A stretch of DNA of 46,832 nucleotides from Myxococcus xanthus (GCF_013116825.1 NZ_JABFNS010000067.1:1-46832); one strand, 5' to 3'; positions 36,220 to 44,374 are shown, numbered from the stretch's first letter. Numbers and translations are program-made. The notes: generated from the letters alone by a model not told the origin.

Positions 36220-37704
36220 ATGCGCCGCGTCCTGTCCGTCTCGCTGCTGCTCGTGGCCCCCCTGGTACTCTCCGGCTGCCTCCGCGAGACGCGCCCCGAG
36301 GGCGACACCCTCCCCTCCCTGGCCCGCGCGCTCTTCGACACCCTGGAGGCCGAAGGCGCCCTGGCCAGCGCCTACGTGGTGGACGCACAGACGGGCGAGC
36401 CACTCTTCACCCACCGCGAGCACGTCCGGCTCCTGCCCGCCTCCACGCTCAAGGTCGTCTCCACCGCGTCGGCCCTCTCCGCGCTGGGCGCGGACTTCCG
36501 CTTCCAGACGCCGGTGGCCCTGGAGGGCACGCTGGATGGCGGGCTCTTCCTGGGCGACATCGTGGTGGACCCCACGGGGGACCCGTCCCTGGGCTCGTGG
36601 CGCTTCCCCGAGACGGCGCTGGCGTGTGAGCAGGTGGCGGACGCCCTCCAGGCGCGCGGCATCCGCCAGTGGCGCGGGCAGGTGCGCGTGCGCGGCGCGA
36701 AAGAGGCGGAGTTCCCCTTCGGCCCCGGCTGGGCCTGGGATGACGCCGCCTATGCCTACAGCGCGGCGCCAACGGCCTTCGTCTTCCGGGAGAACGTGGT
36801 GGACGTGGCGCTGTCCCGGCCCGCGGGCGCGGACTGCGCGCAGCCCCCCACCCTCCAGGTGACCCCCGCCTTCGCGACGCTGACGGCCGTGGTGGGCGTG
36901 GACACGAACGCGGAGCGCCCCTCCCTGGCCTGCGTGCGCCAGCGTGGTGGGCCCGGCGTGCGCTGCCTGTGGCGCTCCACCGCGGACACCTGCCCCCGCT
37001 CCGCCGCGGTGAGGCTGTCGGTGGACGACCCCGAGCAGCTCTTCTCCGCCTGCGTGGAGGCGGCCTTGCTCGCGCGCGGCATCCCCCGGCTGCCCGTGAC
37101 GCTGGAGGCGCCCACGCCGCGGCAACCCTCCGTGCCCGCGCCCCTGGTCACCCTGGTCAGCCCGCCGCTGTCCGAGCTGGTGAAGGTGACGAACAAGGAA
37201 TCCCTCAACCTGTACGCGGAGCGCCTGGGCCTGCGCTTCGCGCGCGAGCTCACGGGCACGGAGAGCTACGGCGCCCTGCGCACCGCGCTGTCGGAGGAAC
37301 TGACCCGCCGAGGCATCCCCTCGCGAGACTTGCGCCCGGTGGATGGCAGCGGCCTGTCCCGGTACAACCTGGCCACCGCGCGGGGACTGGTGCGCGTCAT
37401 CTTCACCAGCTTGCGTGAAGCCTACGCCACCGCGCTGCTGGACAGCCTGCCCGTGGCCGGCCAGGACGGCACGCTCGCGGCCCGCCCCGTCACCGCCGAC
37501 ACCGCGGGCCACATCCGCGCGAAGACGGGCACGCTGTCTGGTCAGCGGTGCTTCGTGGGCGTGGTGGACCGGCCGGGCGACACGCGGCACCCACGCGTCG
37601 TCTTCGCGCTGATGCTGGGGAACATGGACGACGGCACCGCCCTGCCCGCCAATGAGGCGTTCGATCGGTTCGCCGCGGGGCTGGTCACACTGCCGCTGCG
37701 CTGA
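36220..37704 (+). CDS. dacB: Lipoprotein D-alanyl-D-alanine carboxypeptidase/endopeptidase (PBP4, S13)
   Basis: 494 residues from ATG 36220. Trims or cuts peptidoglycan cross-links. A lipoprotein signal with LSGC (Cys20) differs from soluble E. coli PBP4 and implies membrane anchoring. Active-site motifs: Ser75-x-x-Lys78 in LPASTLK, Ser328-x-Asn330 in NKESLNLYAERLG, Lys435-Thr-Gly in IRAKTGTLSG. The large insert between the first two motifs, typical of S13, is present with several cysteines (for example LACVRQ, VRCLWRS, DTCPRS) that may form disulfides. No ribosome site is obvious. Single gene. Confidence 0.92.
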   Translation: MRRVLSVSLLLVAPLVLSGCLRETRPEGDTLPSLARALFDTLEAEGALASAYVVDAQTGEPLFTHREHVRLLPASTLKVVSTASALSALGADFRFQTPVALEGTLDGGLFLGDIVVDPTGDPSLGSWRFPETALACEQVADALQARGIRQWRGQVRVRGAKEAEFPFGPGWAWDDAAYAYSAAPTAFVFRENVVDVALSRPAGADCAQPPTLQVTPAFATLTAVVGVDTNAERPSLACVRQRGGPGVRCLWRSTADTCPRSAAVRLSVDDPEQLFSACVEAALLARGIPRLPVTLEAPTPRQPSVPAPLVTLVSPPLSELVKVTNKESLNLYAERLGLRFARELTGTESYGALRTALSEELTRRGIPSRDLRPVDGSGLSRYNLATARGLVRVIFTSLREAYATALLDSLPVAGQDGTLAARPVTADTAGHIRAKTGTLSGQRCFVGVVDRPGDTRHPRVVFALMLGNMDDGTALPANEAFDRFAAGLVTLPLR

Positions 37705-37857
37705 CGCCCAGGACGCACCGTCTCATTCCCAACGGTCGCACGGCGGAGGCGCGGGCGAACACCCGGCACAGGGCGGCATTCCCAACGCAACGAAGCCGTT
37801 TCCCGCCCCAGGGGACATGGCAGGCTGCGTGCGCGTTTTCCAACCCCGAGGTGAACC

Positions 37858-40065
37858 GTGAAGCTGAAGACCGCATTGACGGCGGCGGTGCTGACCCTGC
37901 CGCTGGCTGCGCCAGCCGCCCCCGCCCCCGCTCCGGCCGCGACGGCGCCCCGCAAGGCCGCCACCAAGGCGCCCGCGTCGCCGAAGAAGGAGACGGTGGA
38001 CACCTACCACGGCACGGCGGTGAAGGACCCGTACCAGTGGCTGGAGGACTCGTCCGACGCGCAGGTGAAGCAGTGGAACGACGCGCAGAATGCGTACACC
38101 CGCGCCGTCCTGGACAAGCTGCCGGGACGCGAGGCCATCCGCCAGCGCGTCTCCGAGCTGCTGAGCTGGAAGTCCCCTGGCTACGGCGGGCTGCACGAGG
38201 CCGGCGGCACGTTGTTCGCCATGAAGGCCCAGCCGCCCAAGCAGCAGGCCTTCCTGGTCGTGCTCGGCTCGGTGGATGACACGTCCAAGGAGCGCGTGCT
38301 GGTAGACCCCATGGTGGTGGACCCCTCGGGCCACACCACCATCGACTGGTACGTCCCCACGCTGGACGGCAAGAAGGTCGCCGTGTCGATGTCGAAGAAC
38401 GGCACCGAGAGCGGCGACGTCACCGTCTATGACGTGGCCACCGGCAAGCCGCTGCCGAATGAGACCGTGCCCCGCGTGAATGGCGGCACCGCGGGTGGCA
38501 GCCTGACGTGGACGGCGGACGGCAAGGGCTACTTCTACACGCGCTACCCGCGCGGCGAGGAGCGTCCCGAGGTGGACCGTGACTTCTTCCAGCAGGTCTA
38601 CTTCCACCAGCTCGGCACGCCCACGGAGAAGGACACGTATGTGCTGGGCAAGGACTTCCCGCGCATCGCGATGACGGAGCTGGACACGTCTCACGACGGC
38701 CAGCACATCTCCGCCGTCGTGGCCAACGGCGACGGCGGCGAGTACATGCTGTACCTGCGCGACGCCGCCGGGAAGTGGTCGCAGGTGTCGAAGTTCGAGG
38801 ACAAGGTCATCCGCGCGCGCTTCGGCCACGACGGCGCCCTGTACCTGCTCAGCCGCAAGGACGCGCCGCGCGGCAAGGTGCTGCGGCTGCCGCTGGCCAC
38901 GCCCACGCTGGACAAGGCCACGGTGGTGGTGCCGGAGGGCGAGGCCAGCATCCAGGGCTTCTTCCCCACGAAGTCGCGGCTCTACGTGAGCGAGCAGCTC
39001 GGCGGGCCTTCGCAGCTGCGCATGGTGGACCTGAAGGGCAAGGCGCTGGGGATGGTGCCCACCCTGCCCGTGTCCTCCGTGGGCGGGCTCGTGAGCCAGG
39101 GCGATGACGACGTGCTCTTCATCAACACCAGCTTCACCCAGCCGATGGCCTGGTACCGGTACTCGGCGAAGGACAACACAGTGAAGAAGACGGCGCTGGC
39201 CCGCACGTCGCCGCTGGACCTGAGCGACGTGGAGGTGGTGCGCGCGTTCGCCACGTCCAAGGACGGCACCAAGGTCCCCGTCAGCATCCTCAAGAAGAAG
39301 GGCACCAAACTCAACGGCAACAACCCGGCGCTGCTGACGGGCTACGGCGGCTTCAACATCTCCATCAGCCCGAGCTACAACACGCTGGCCGGTTTCTGGC
39401 TGGAACAGGGCGGCGTGTTCGCGGTGGCCAACCTGCGCGGCGGCTCGGAGTTCGGCGAGAAGTGGCACGCCGAGGGCTCGCTCACGAACAAGCAGAACGT
39501 CTTCGACGACTTCCACGCCGTCGCGAAGCTGCTGGTGGACCAGAAGTACACGCAGCCGAAGAAGCTGGCCATCCAGGGTGGCAGCAACGGCGGCCTCCTG
39601 ATGGGCGCGGCCGTCACCCAGCACCCGGAGATGTACGGCGCCGTCGTGGCGCGCGTGGGCATCTACGACATGCTCCGGGTGGAGCTGACACCCAACGGCC
39701 AGTTCAACATCACCGAGTACGGCACCGTGAAGAACCCGGAGCAGTTCAAGGCGCTGCACGCGTACTCGCCGCTCCACAACGTGAAGGACGGCACGGCCTA
39801 CCCCTCCGTGCTCTTCACGTCCGGCGCGAACGACCCACGCGTGGACCCTTTCCACTCGCGGAAGATGGTGGCCCGGATGCAGGAGGCCACCAAGGCGAAG
39901 AACCCCATCCTGCTGCGCGCCAACGCGGAGACGGGCCACGGCGCCGGCACGCCGCTGAACGCGCGCATCGAGGAGGAGGTGGACGTGTACTCGTTCGTGT
40001 TCAACGCCCTGGGCATGAAGTACCAGCCCCCGGCGAAGAAGGTCGCGGCGCCCAAGCCGCAGTAG
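37858..40065 (+). CDS. Exported prolyl oligopeptidase (S9A)
   Basis: 735 residues from GTG 37858 with GAGGTG six bases upstream. Signal peptide MKLKTALTAAVLTLPLAAPAA, then an Ala/Pro/Lys linker. The N-terminal seven-bladed propeller (about 45-440, starting VDTYHGTAVKDPYQWLED) gates a C-terminal alpha/beta hydrolase. Catalytic triad: Ser576 in IQGGSNGGLLMG, Asp659 in GANDPRVDP and His694 in ETGHGAG. Cleaves short peptides after proline. It resembles the known M. xanthus prolyl endopeptidase (a cytoplasmic-looking enzyme without such a leader) but differs in many positions, so it is a paralogue. The promoter gap upstream carries an 11-bp direct repeat. Confidence 0.93.
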   Translation: MKLKTALTAAVLTLPLAAPAAPAPAPAATAPRKAATKAPASPKKETVDTYHGTAVKDPYQWLEDSSDAQVKQWNDAQNAYTRAVLDKLPGREAIRQRVSELLSWKSPGYGGLHEAGGTLFAMKAQPPKQQAFLVVLGSVDDTSKERVLVDPMVVDPSGHTTIDWYVPTLDGKKVAVSMSKNGTESGDVTVYDVATGKPLPNETVPRVNGGTAGGSLTWTADGKGYFYTRYPRGEERPEVDRDFFQQVYFHQLGTPTEKDTYVLGKDFPRIAMTELDTSHDGQHISAVVANGDGGEYMLYLRDAAGKWSQVSKFEDKVIRARFGHDGALYLLSRKDAPRGKVLRLPLATPTLDKATVVVPEGEASIQGFFPTKSRLYVSEQLGGPSQLRMVDLKGKALGMVPTLPVSSVGGLVSQGDDDVLFINTSFTQPMAWYRYSAKDNTVKKTALARTSPLDLSDVEVVRAFATSKDGTKVPVSILKKKGTKLNGNNPALLTGYGGFNISISPSYNTLAGFWLEQGGVFAVANLRGGSEFGEKWHAEGSLTNKQNVFDDFHAVAKLLVDQKYTQPKKLAIQGGSNGGLLMGAAVTQHPEMYGAVVARVGIYDMLRVELTPNGQFNITEYGTVKNPEQFKALHAYSPLHNVKDGTAYPSVLFTSGANDPRVDPFHSRKMVARMQEATKAKNPILLRANAETGHGAGTPLNARIEEEVDVYSFVFNALGMKYQPPAKKVAAPKPQ

Positions 40066-40079
40066 CCGAGTGAGGCCTG

Positions 40080-40117
40080 CATCCACCGCCGCCCGGACGC
40101 TGGCGCGGCGGTGGATG
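40080..40117. terminator. 13-bp perfect hairpin between convergent oligopeptidase and cysteine-rich lipoprotein genes
   Basis: Arms 40080-40092 and 40105-40117, loop 12 bases, placed between two opposed stops. Strong bidirectional terminator candidate. Confidence 0.65.
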
Positions 40118-40134
40118 TGGTGCTGCATGGCGAA

Positions 40135-40497
40135 TCAGCAGGTCCAGGTACAGGCCGTGCCGCCCCACACCTGGTTGCAGCGCCCTTCCGTCTGGGGAAT
40201 CGAGTCGCAGAAGCTCTGCGCCGTCCCCGGAAGCGCCTGGCAGCAGCCCGTGCACGTCCAGATGCAGGAACTGCCCTGGTTGACTTCATTACAGCGCCCC
40301 GGCGTCTGGGGAATCGAGTCACAGAAGGCCTGGGGCGTCCCCGTCAGCGCCGTGCAGCACCCCGTATTGAGCGCCTCCTCTTCGCTCACGCCGTCGGACG
40401 CCGCGCCTTCTTCGTCCACCACGCCACAGCCCGTGAGCCCCACGACGGCCAGCAACACGGCACCGTGAAGCGCGAACCGCTTCAGTGAACCACGCAT
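40135..40497 (-). CDS. Lipoprotein with two tandem cysteine-rich modules
   Basis: 120 residues from ATG 40497 (AGGAAAGGTGG upstream). Lipobox GLTGC (Cys24), an acidic linker (VVDEEGAASDGVSEEEALN), then two near-identical 38-residue modules. The first has GCCTALTGTPQAFCDSIPQ, GRCNEV and CIWTC; the second has GCCQALPGTAQSFCDSIPQ, GRCNQV and CTWTC. Each module has six cysteines, implying three disulfides per unit. The DNA (about 40135-40380) is also a direct repeat of about 114 bp, so the duplication is recent or kept alike by conversion. Function unknown; small disulfide-rich surface proteins may be binding, inhibitory or toxin-like. Confidence 0.75.
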   Translation of the reverse strand: MRGSLKRFALHGAVLLAVVGLTGCGVVDEEGAASDGVSEEEALNTGCCTALTGTPQAFCDSIPQTPGRCNEVNQGSSCIWTCTGCCQALPGTAQSFCDSIPQTEGRCNQVWGGTACTWTC

Positions 40498-40610
40498 GCG
40501 AAACCACCTTTCCTGAGCAAGCTGCATGGGCAGCCTATTTCGAGAAAAGGCGGAAATCACGGCACACCATAGAGGCGGCGCACCACGCCCCAGCGGTAGC
40601 GTCCCCGCCA
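40498..40610. other. Upstream region of the cysteine-rich lipoprotein, bordering the IS relic
   Basis: About 110 bp without a gene. It contains the lipoprotein's ribosome site at its left end and presumably its promoter. AT-richer patches occur at 40530-40575. Confidence 0.4.
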
Positions 40611-41542
40611 CTCCTGAAATGCGGAGTGCTGGCACACGGCTTCGCGCGGGTGCGCTGCCAGAGTTCTAAGGACGAACTGCTCGTCGCCTTCTCGTCGGAC
40701 GTCCTCACCGTCTTCCTGCGCGCGGTGTTCGCCCTATAACGTCGGCGATCGCGGAGGCAGAGCATCCGTCATGGGCAGGTCGGGGCCGCCTCTTTCATCC
40801 AGTTCTTCGGCTCGGCCTTACAGGTGACGCCGCACTTCCACTCGCTGGTGCCGGACGGCGTCTTCGTGCCAGGGGTGGACGGCCTGCGCTTCGAGGCGTT
40901 TCCGCCACCTACGCAAGCAGAGGTGAAGCGGTTGCTGAGGGAGGTGTGTCACCGGGTGCTGCGCCTGCTGGAGAAAAGAGGGGCCCTGCCCGCCCAAGCG
41001 CCCGAGGACGCGCTGCAGGCGTACCAGTGCTGCGATGGGGCGCGTGGCGCACCGGCGCTGGAGCGACTGTCGCGACTGGAGGATGGCCGCCTCGCGTACC
41101 GGATGACGCATCCGCTGCCCGATGGCACCACGCTCCTCTTCTTCACCGAGTTGGAGTTCCTCCGTCGTCTGGCGTCGCTGGGGCCTCCGCCTCGGACAAA
41201 CCTCACAAGGTTCCACGGCATCTTCGCTCCAGGAGCGAAAGTGCGGCCATTTCTGCTCCCTCAAGTGGGGGCGGAGCTGGGGTTGGAGGAGGAGAGCCCG
41301 GCCCAGGCTGCGACGGTGGCGTCGACGATGGAGCGCACGCCGCGATTGGATTGGGCGGGACTGCTGCGCCGGACGTTCGCGCTGGATGTCTTCTCCTGCT
41401 CTCTGTGTGGGGGCCGCAGGAGGCGGCTGGCATACCTGACGGCCCCCGGTGGGGGCGCACCATTCTGGAGCACCTGGCATTGCCCTCCCGGCCTGCGATG
41501 CTGGCCCCGGCACAGCGCCCACCCCAGAGCGCGTGGTATTGA
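40611..41542 (+). pseudogene. IS91-family (Y2/HUH) transposase pseudogene
   Basis: One reading frame carries recognisable pieces of an IS91/IS801-type transposase. The N-terminal zinc-finger region KCGVLAHGFARVRC (40614 on) runs to LLVAFS and then jumps directly to DVLTVFLRAVFAL, an internal deletion. TAA at 40737 replaces the expected Gln of VFAxQRRR, a nonsense mutation. The frame resumes in phase with GQVGAASFIQFFGSALQVTPHFHSLVPDG, which holds the HUH motif. The usual CRYGARGPLALERL block reads CCDGARGAPALERL after another deletion, so the catalytic Tyr is lost. Near 41452 one base is missing: TAPGG continues in another frame as RTILEHLALPSRPA and ends SAWY at 41542. Three independent lesions make it non-functional. 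Confidence 0.85.
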
Positions 41543-41688
41543 GCCCAAGCACCCACAGTGCCCTGGAGGCCCACGCCCCTGCGGCCTGCCGCCTGGATGG
41601 GCCGATTGGACCGGCATGTGGCCCGAGGGGTGGCACAGCCTCTGCTCCGGCCCGACGCACAGCCCGCGTGTCACCCTCCAGCGGCCCT
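41406..41688 (+). repeat. Copy A of the duplicated IS91-like 3' end
   Basis: 283 bp covering the last transposase codons and about 145 bp beyond. It recurs at 43216-43499 at roughly 90% identity by eye. Both copies share the same missing-base frameshift (GGTGGGGGCGC), so one derives from the other or both from an already broken element. The right limit, 41688, probably marks the element's end. Confidence 0.8.
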
Positions 41689-42186
41689 TCTTTGCCCCTC
41701 TTCACCAGCCCGCCGCCCTCAACAGGGCTCCTATCCATTCTTCCATACTTCACCACTGCCTATATCGCGGCCAAGGTCATGCCGTACTTGTCCGAAGGCA
41801 GTGGAGAGGGGGCAGCTCCCACCTTGGGAGAGTCTATCGAAAACGGGTACATTCAAGACAACCATGTCGAAGAGCTTGAGGAAAATGACATCAAAACAAA
41901 GAACCTCCTCAGTTAATTGACCACGCAACTCAAGCAACCAGGAGACCGCGGAAAGAGCCATTGCATTACCGGACGAACGAAATACATACATTACCCATGA
42001 AACAGAAACTGCCATAACCAACGCTTCAAACCATCCTGACCTGGGCACCGACCTCAGGCCGAGGAACCCGGACACCGGCGCATCCACTCTCAAGCAATAT
42101 GTCAACGACCTTCGAGAACAATCGAATTAGCCGGACGCGTCCGGAATCTGTCCATGCTGCGAAGATGTTGTAACTTGTGTGTACTC
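41689..42186. other. AT-richer insert with gene fragments but no confident gene
   Basis: Composition changes sharply to lower GC. Plus-strand open stretches read like protein: to the stop at 41916, SILPYFTTAYIAAKVMPYL then GYIQDNHVEELEENDIKTK; and in another frame 41921-42130, ETAERAIALPDERNTYITHE then LKQYVNDLREQSN, with no start codon. A minus-strand frame 42105-41731 is also open (124 residues, hydrophobic in the middle). Strand is not settled. The pattern fits the tail of a larger imported gene, frameshifted, just upstream of the orphan gene at 42187. Confidence 0.4.
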
Positions 42187-42597
42187 ATGAGCATTCAGCC
42201 GCGATGTTCCGAAGCCGAACTTGCAGTTCTGGAGGAGATGACCGCGTACATGCGTGCTCACGTCTGGGTGGGTTCCGGTCATCCGGTCAAGCGCAGCCTC
42301 GCACTTTGGCAGAATCTGGCATACACCCTTGGCGAATACACGGGCGGGATTGACGACTACATATATTCTCTGTACCACCGGGATGCGCTTGAGGCCACCA
42401 TCAAAAGACTCCCAGGGCCTCACAGCGAGCTACTGCAGAGGTTGGTCACCGAAGCCGATGAGACGTTTCGCAAGGCCACCCGGGATGATGGAGGCCGAAG
42501 CCTGTCGGAATTCCTCATACCGGAAGCGAACAGAGGATGGTGGTACAGCCGTCGCCCGATCATCGGCCCACTGAATACTTATCTGGATGCGGTTTAA
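42187..42597 (+). CDS. Orphan small soluble protein in foreign DNA, possibly an immunity protein
   Basis: 136 residues from ATG 42187 (ATG 42154 gives 147). Sequence is globular and helix-rich: CSEAELAVLEEMTAYMRAHVW, SLALWQNLAYTLGEYTGGIDDYIYSLYHRDALEATI and RPIIGPLNTYLDAV. No signal or membrane segment. GC and codon use are clearly below the neighbours. It lies 56 bp after a truncated open stretch and inside repeat-flanked mobile DNA. Small acidic cytoplasmic proteins placed after a broken toxin tail are typical of toxin/immunity cassettes in myxobacteria, but this is inference from layout. No family assigned. No clear ribosome site. Confidence 0.65.
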   Translation: MSIQPRCSEAELAVLEEMTAYMRAHVWVGSGHPVKRSLALWQNLAYTLGEYTGGIDDYIYSLYHRDALEATIKRLPGPHSELLQRLVTEADETFRKATRDDGGRSLSEFLIPEANRGWWYSRRPIIGPLNTYLDAV

Positions 42598-42897
42598 GCA
42601 TAGCTACGAAGGATAGGAATTCAGATCTGTGGTTTCCGTGCGTTGCGGAAGCGCGAGACGCAGTCCCGGCGAACGCAGCCGCAAATGAGGCTTCGCTCGT
42701 ATGAGTGAAACGAGGCCCTGGGAATTCATCCCCGGGACCCCGTGATGTTGCGTCAGCGTCGTACTGCTCTGGAATCACATGAACGCCGCTCCCGCGTCTG
42801 TTGCGCGGTGTCGCAACGAGGTTCGGGCGTATCCGTCCGGCGAACAACGTTCCGTGAGGGATTGCTGGGGCGGCGGCAGCGGCGGACGCGACAAGGC
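42598..42897. other. Non-coding stretch between the orphan gene and IS66 relics
   Basis: 300 bp without a credible gene. GC rises again from about 42640. Frames open on both strands have no domain sense. Probably decayed insertion-sequence DNA. Confidence 0.4.
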
Positions 42898-43218
42898 ATG
42901 GCGAAGCAGGTGGAGAGGCCGGAGTGGGTCCGGGTCGCGGGAGCGTTCGAGGCCAGTGGGCAGACGCAGCGGGGTAAGCGTCCGGCCAACGACGTGGTGA
43001 AGGGTGTTGAGGGATACGCCGGCGCCGTGGACGCTGGCGTGCATGTCGAAGCCGGAATGGTTGCGGGTTGCTGAAGCCTCCGAAGGGAGCGGACCGACGC
43101 AGACGGCGTTCTCCACGCAGCGAGGCGTGCGGCTGAGCACGTGCAGTCGTGGGTGTACCGGCGGCGACGTCAGCAGGCAGGGACAGCTGAGACGGTGCGC
43201 CTGCTCCCAGTCGAAGTG
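42898..43218 (+). pseudogene. Two tandem remnants of an IS66-type TnpA accessory protein
   Basis: First remnant 42898-42972 starts MAKQVERPEWVRVAGAFEASG and breaks off after QTQ. The second, 43043-43218, starts MSKPEWLRVAEASEGSG, continues AFSTQRGVRLST, then needs a one-base correction near 43142 to read QSWVYRRRRQQAG and VRLLPVEV. This is the N-terminal to middle part of IS66 TnpA-type proteins (helix-turn-helix, then LLPVEV). The second remnant fuses directly with repeat copy B. Neither can make a full protein. Confidence 0.65.
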
Positions 43219-43499
43219 GGAGGCCGCAGCAGGGTGCTGGCATACCTGACGGCCCCCGGTGGGGGCGCGCCATTCTGGAGCACCTGGCATTGCCCTCCCG
43301 GCCTGCGCTGCTGCCCCCCGGCACAGTGCCCACCCCAGAGCACGTGGTGTGGAGCCCAAGCCCCCACAGTCACCTGGAGGCCCACGCCCCTGCGGCCTGC
43401 CACCTGGATGGGCCGCATAGGCCGGCATGTGCCCCGAGAGGCGGCACAGCCTCTGCTCCGGCCCGGCGCACAGCCCGCGTGTCACCCTCCAGCAGCCCT
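43216..43499 (+). repeat. Copy B of the IS91-like 3' end
   Basis: 284 bp matching 41406-41688 in the same orientation. The terminal TGA codon of copy A is TGG here. The left limit coincides with the end of IS66 remnant sequence, the right limit with the start of the beta-domain relic. Confidence 0.8.
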
Positions 43500-43525
43500 A
43501 CGCCGGGGGCCCCCCTGCCGGCTGA

Positions 43526-43860
43526 TGGGGATTCTCCGGCACCTGGTCGGACAACATCTTCGGGACCATGCAATTGGTCCAAATTGGCGAGAGCGCCAGT
43601 GGCACCTATTCCGGAACGACATCGCCCGGCGCCATCAACGGCAAGGTCACGGGCCAGTCCTTCGATGGAACCTGGGTCAGTCGTGAGGGCACGTCCGGCA
43701 CCGTCCATCTCGAGCTGAGAGGGGATGGGAGCACCTACGAGGGAGAGGCGAGCACCACCGGCCGGGGAACAAGGTCAGCGGCAAGTGCGTGGGCTCGCCG
43801 ACCGCGGGGCGGTGCGGAGCACGTGGGAACCTCCACGGGCAGGCGAAGCGGGGGCGCGCC
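43526..43860 (+). pseudogene. Fragment of a repeated beta-strand domain protein
   Basis: Open stretch without a start codon (TGA is immediately before it). It reads GFSGTWSDNIFGTMQLVQIG, SASGTYSG, INGKVTGQSFDGTW, VHLELRGDGSTYEGE, a regular Gly/Thr/Trp beta pattern in which short strands recur about every 12-15 residues. Near 43767 one base seems lost: afterwards the sense continues in another frame as NKVSGKCVGSPTAG. Best read as a C-terminal fragment left when the IS-bearing segment arrived. A start at ATG 43568 would give a short product ending in nonsense. Confidence 0.45.
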
Positions 43861-43937
43861 TCGCTTCTGCCTGCCGCAGCACCGACAGCCCGGCAAGAGT
43901 GCGGGCGGGCTGCTCCGCAGCGTGCGAGACTGGCCGG

Positions 43938-44315
43938 ATGGAGATCTGGATCAACCCTGCCTGTTCAAAGTGCCGCGCCGCGATGGCCGCGCTGGATGCG
44001 TCCGGTGCAGCCTACGTCGTCCGCCGCTACCTGGAGTCGCCCCCCACCGCTGCGGAGCTGGAGGCCGTACTTGGGAGGCTCGGGCTGGAGCCCTGGGAGC
44101 TGGTGCGCATGGGAGAGGCCGCGGCGACCAAGGCCATGCTGGAGATGCTGCCCAGAGACGCGACACACCGTGCCGACTGGATTGCAGCCATGGTCCAGCA
44201 CCCAGAGCTGATTCAGCGGCCCATCGTTACCGCCAGCGACGGGACGACTGTGGTGGGGCGGAGCCCGGAGGCGCTGGAGAGGGTGCTCGCCGCGGAGCGC
44301 GGCTCGGGCACCTGA
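43938..44315 (+). CDS. arsC: ArsC-family thioredoxin-fold reductase (arsenate reductase-like)
   Basis: 125 residues from ATG 43938. Thioredoxin fold with active-site Cys9 in WINPACSKCRAAM and a second cysteine at 12, giving CxxC not found in E. coli ArsC (which has a single catalytic Cys and Arg residues elsewhere). Family blocks: RRYLESPPTAAELEAVLGRLGL, HRADWIAAMVQHPELIQRPIV and RSPEALERVL. The RPI motif of the glutathione/glutaredoxin-linked ArsC and Spx family is clear. Could reduce arsenate or belong to the YffB-like branch; no other ars genes are adjacent. Sits just right of the IS graveyard. The start follows no strong ribosome site. Confidence 0.85.
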   Translation: MEIWINPACSKCRAAMAALDASGAAYVVRRYLESPPTAAELEAVLGRLGLEPWELVRMGEAAATKAMLEMLPRDATHRADWIAAMVQHPELIQRPIVTASDGTTVVGRSPEALERVLAAERGSGT

Positions 44316-44374
44316 GTGGGGGCTTCAGGCCGAGTGAGCTTCGTCCGCTTCCGGGGGTGGACATCCTGTTCAAG

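Noticed and set aside
37723..40128. 801-codon frame antisense to the prolyl oligopeptidase
   Set aside because: No signal, no motif, composition of an antisense shadow; the sense strand has a full catalytic triad.
40485..40739. 84-codon ORF read as a separate gene
   Set aside because: Its second half is the zinc-finger and internal part of the broken IS91-family transposase; it ends at the nonsense codon within that pseudogene.
40824..41879. 351-codon ORF as an intact transposase
   Set aside because: It starts inside the protein at the HUH motif, lacks the catalytic Tyr block and runs out of frame after 41452 into IS end and foreign DNA.
42560..43485. Minus-strand frames over the IS relics (up to 257 codons)
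   Set aside because: They mirror the IS91 end and IS66 relic, are Pro/Arg/Ser-rich without domains, and similar frames appear antisense to copy A.
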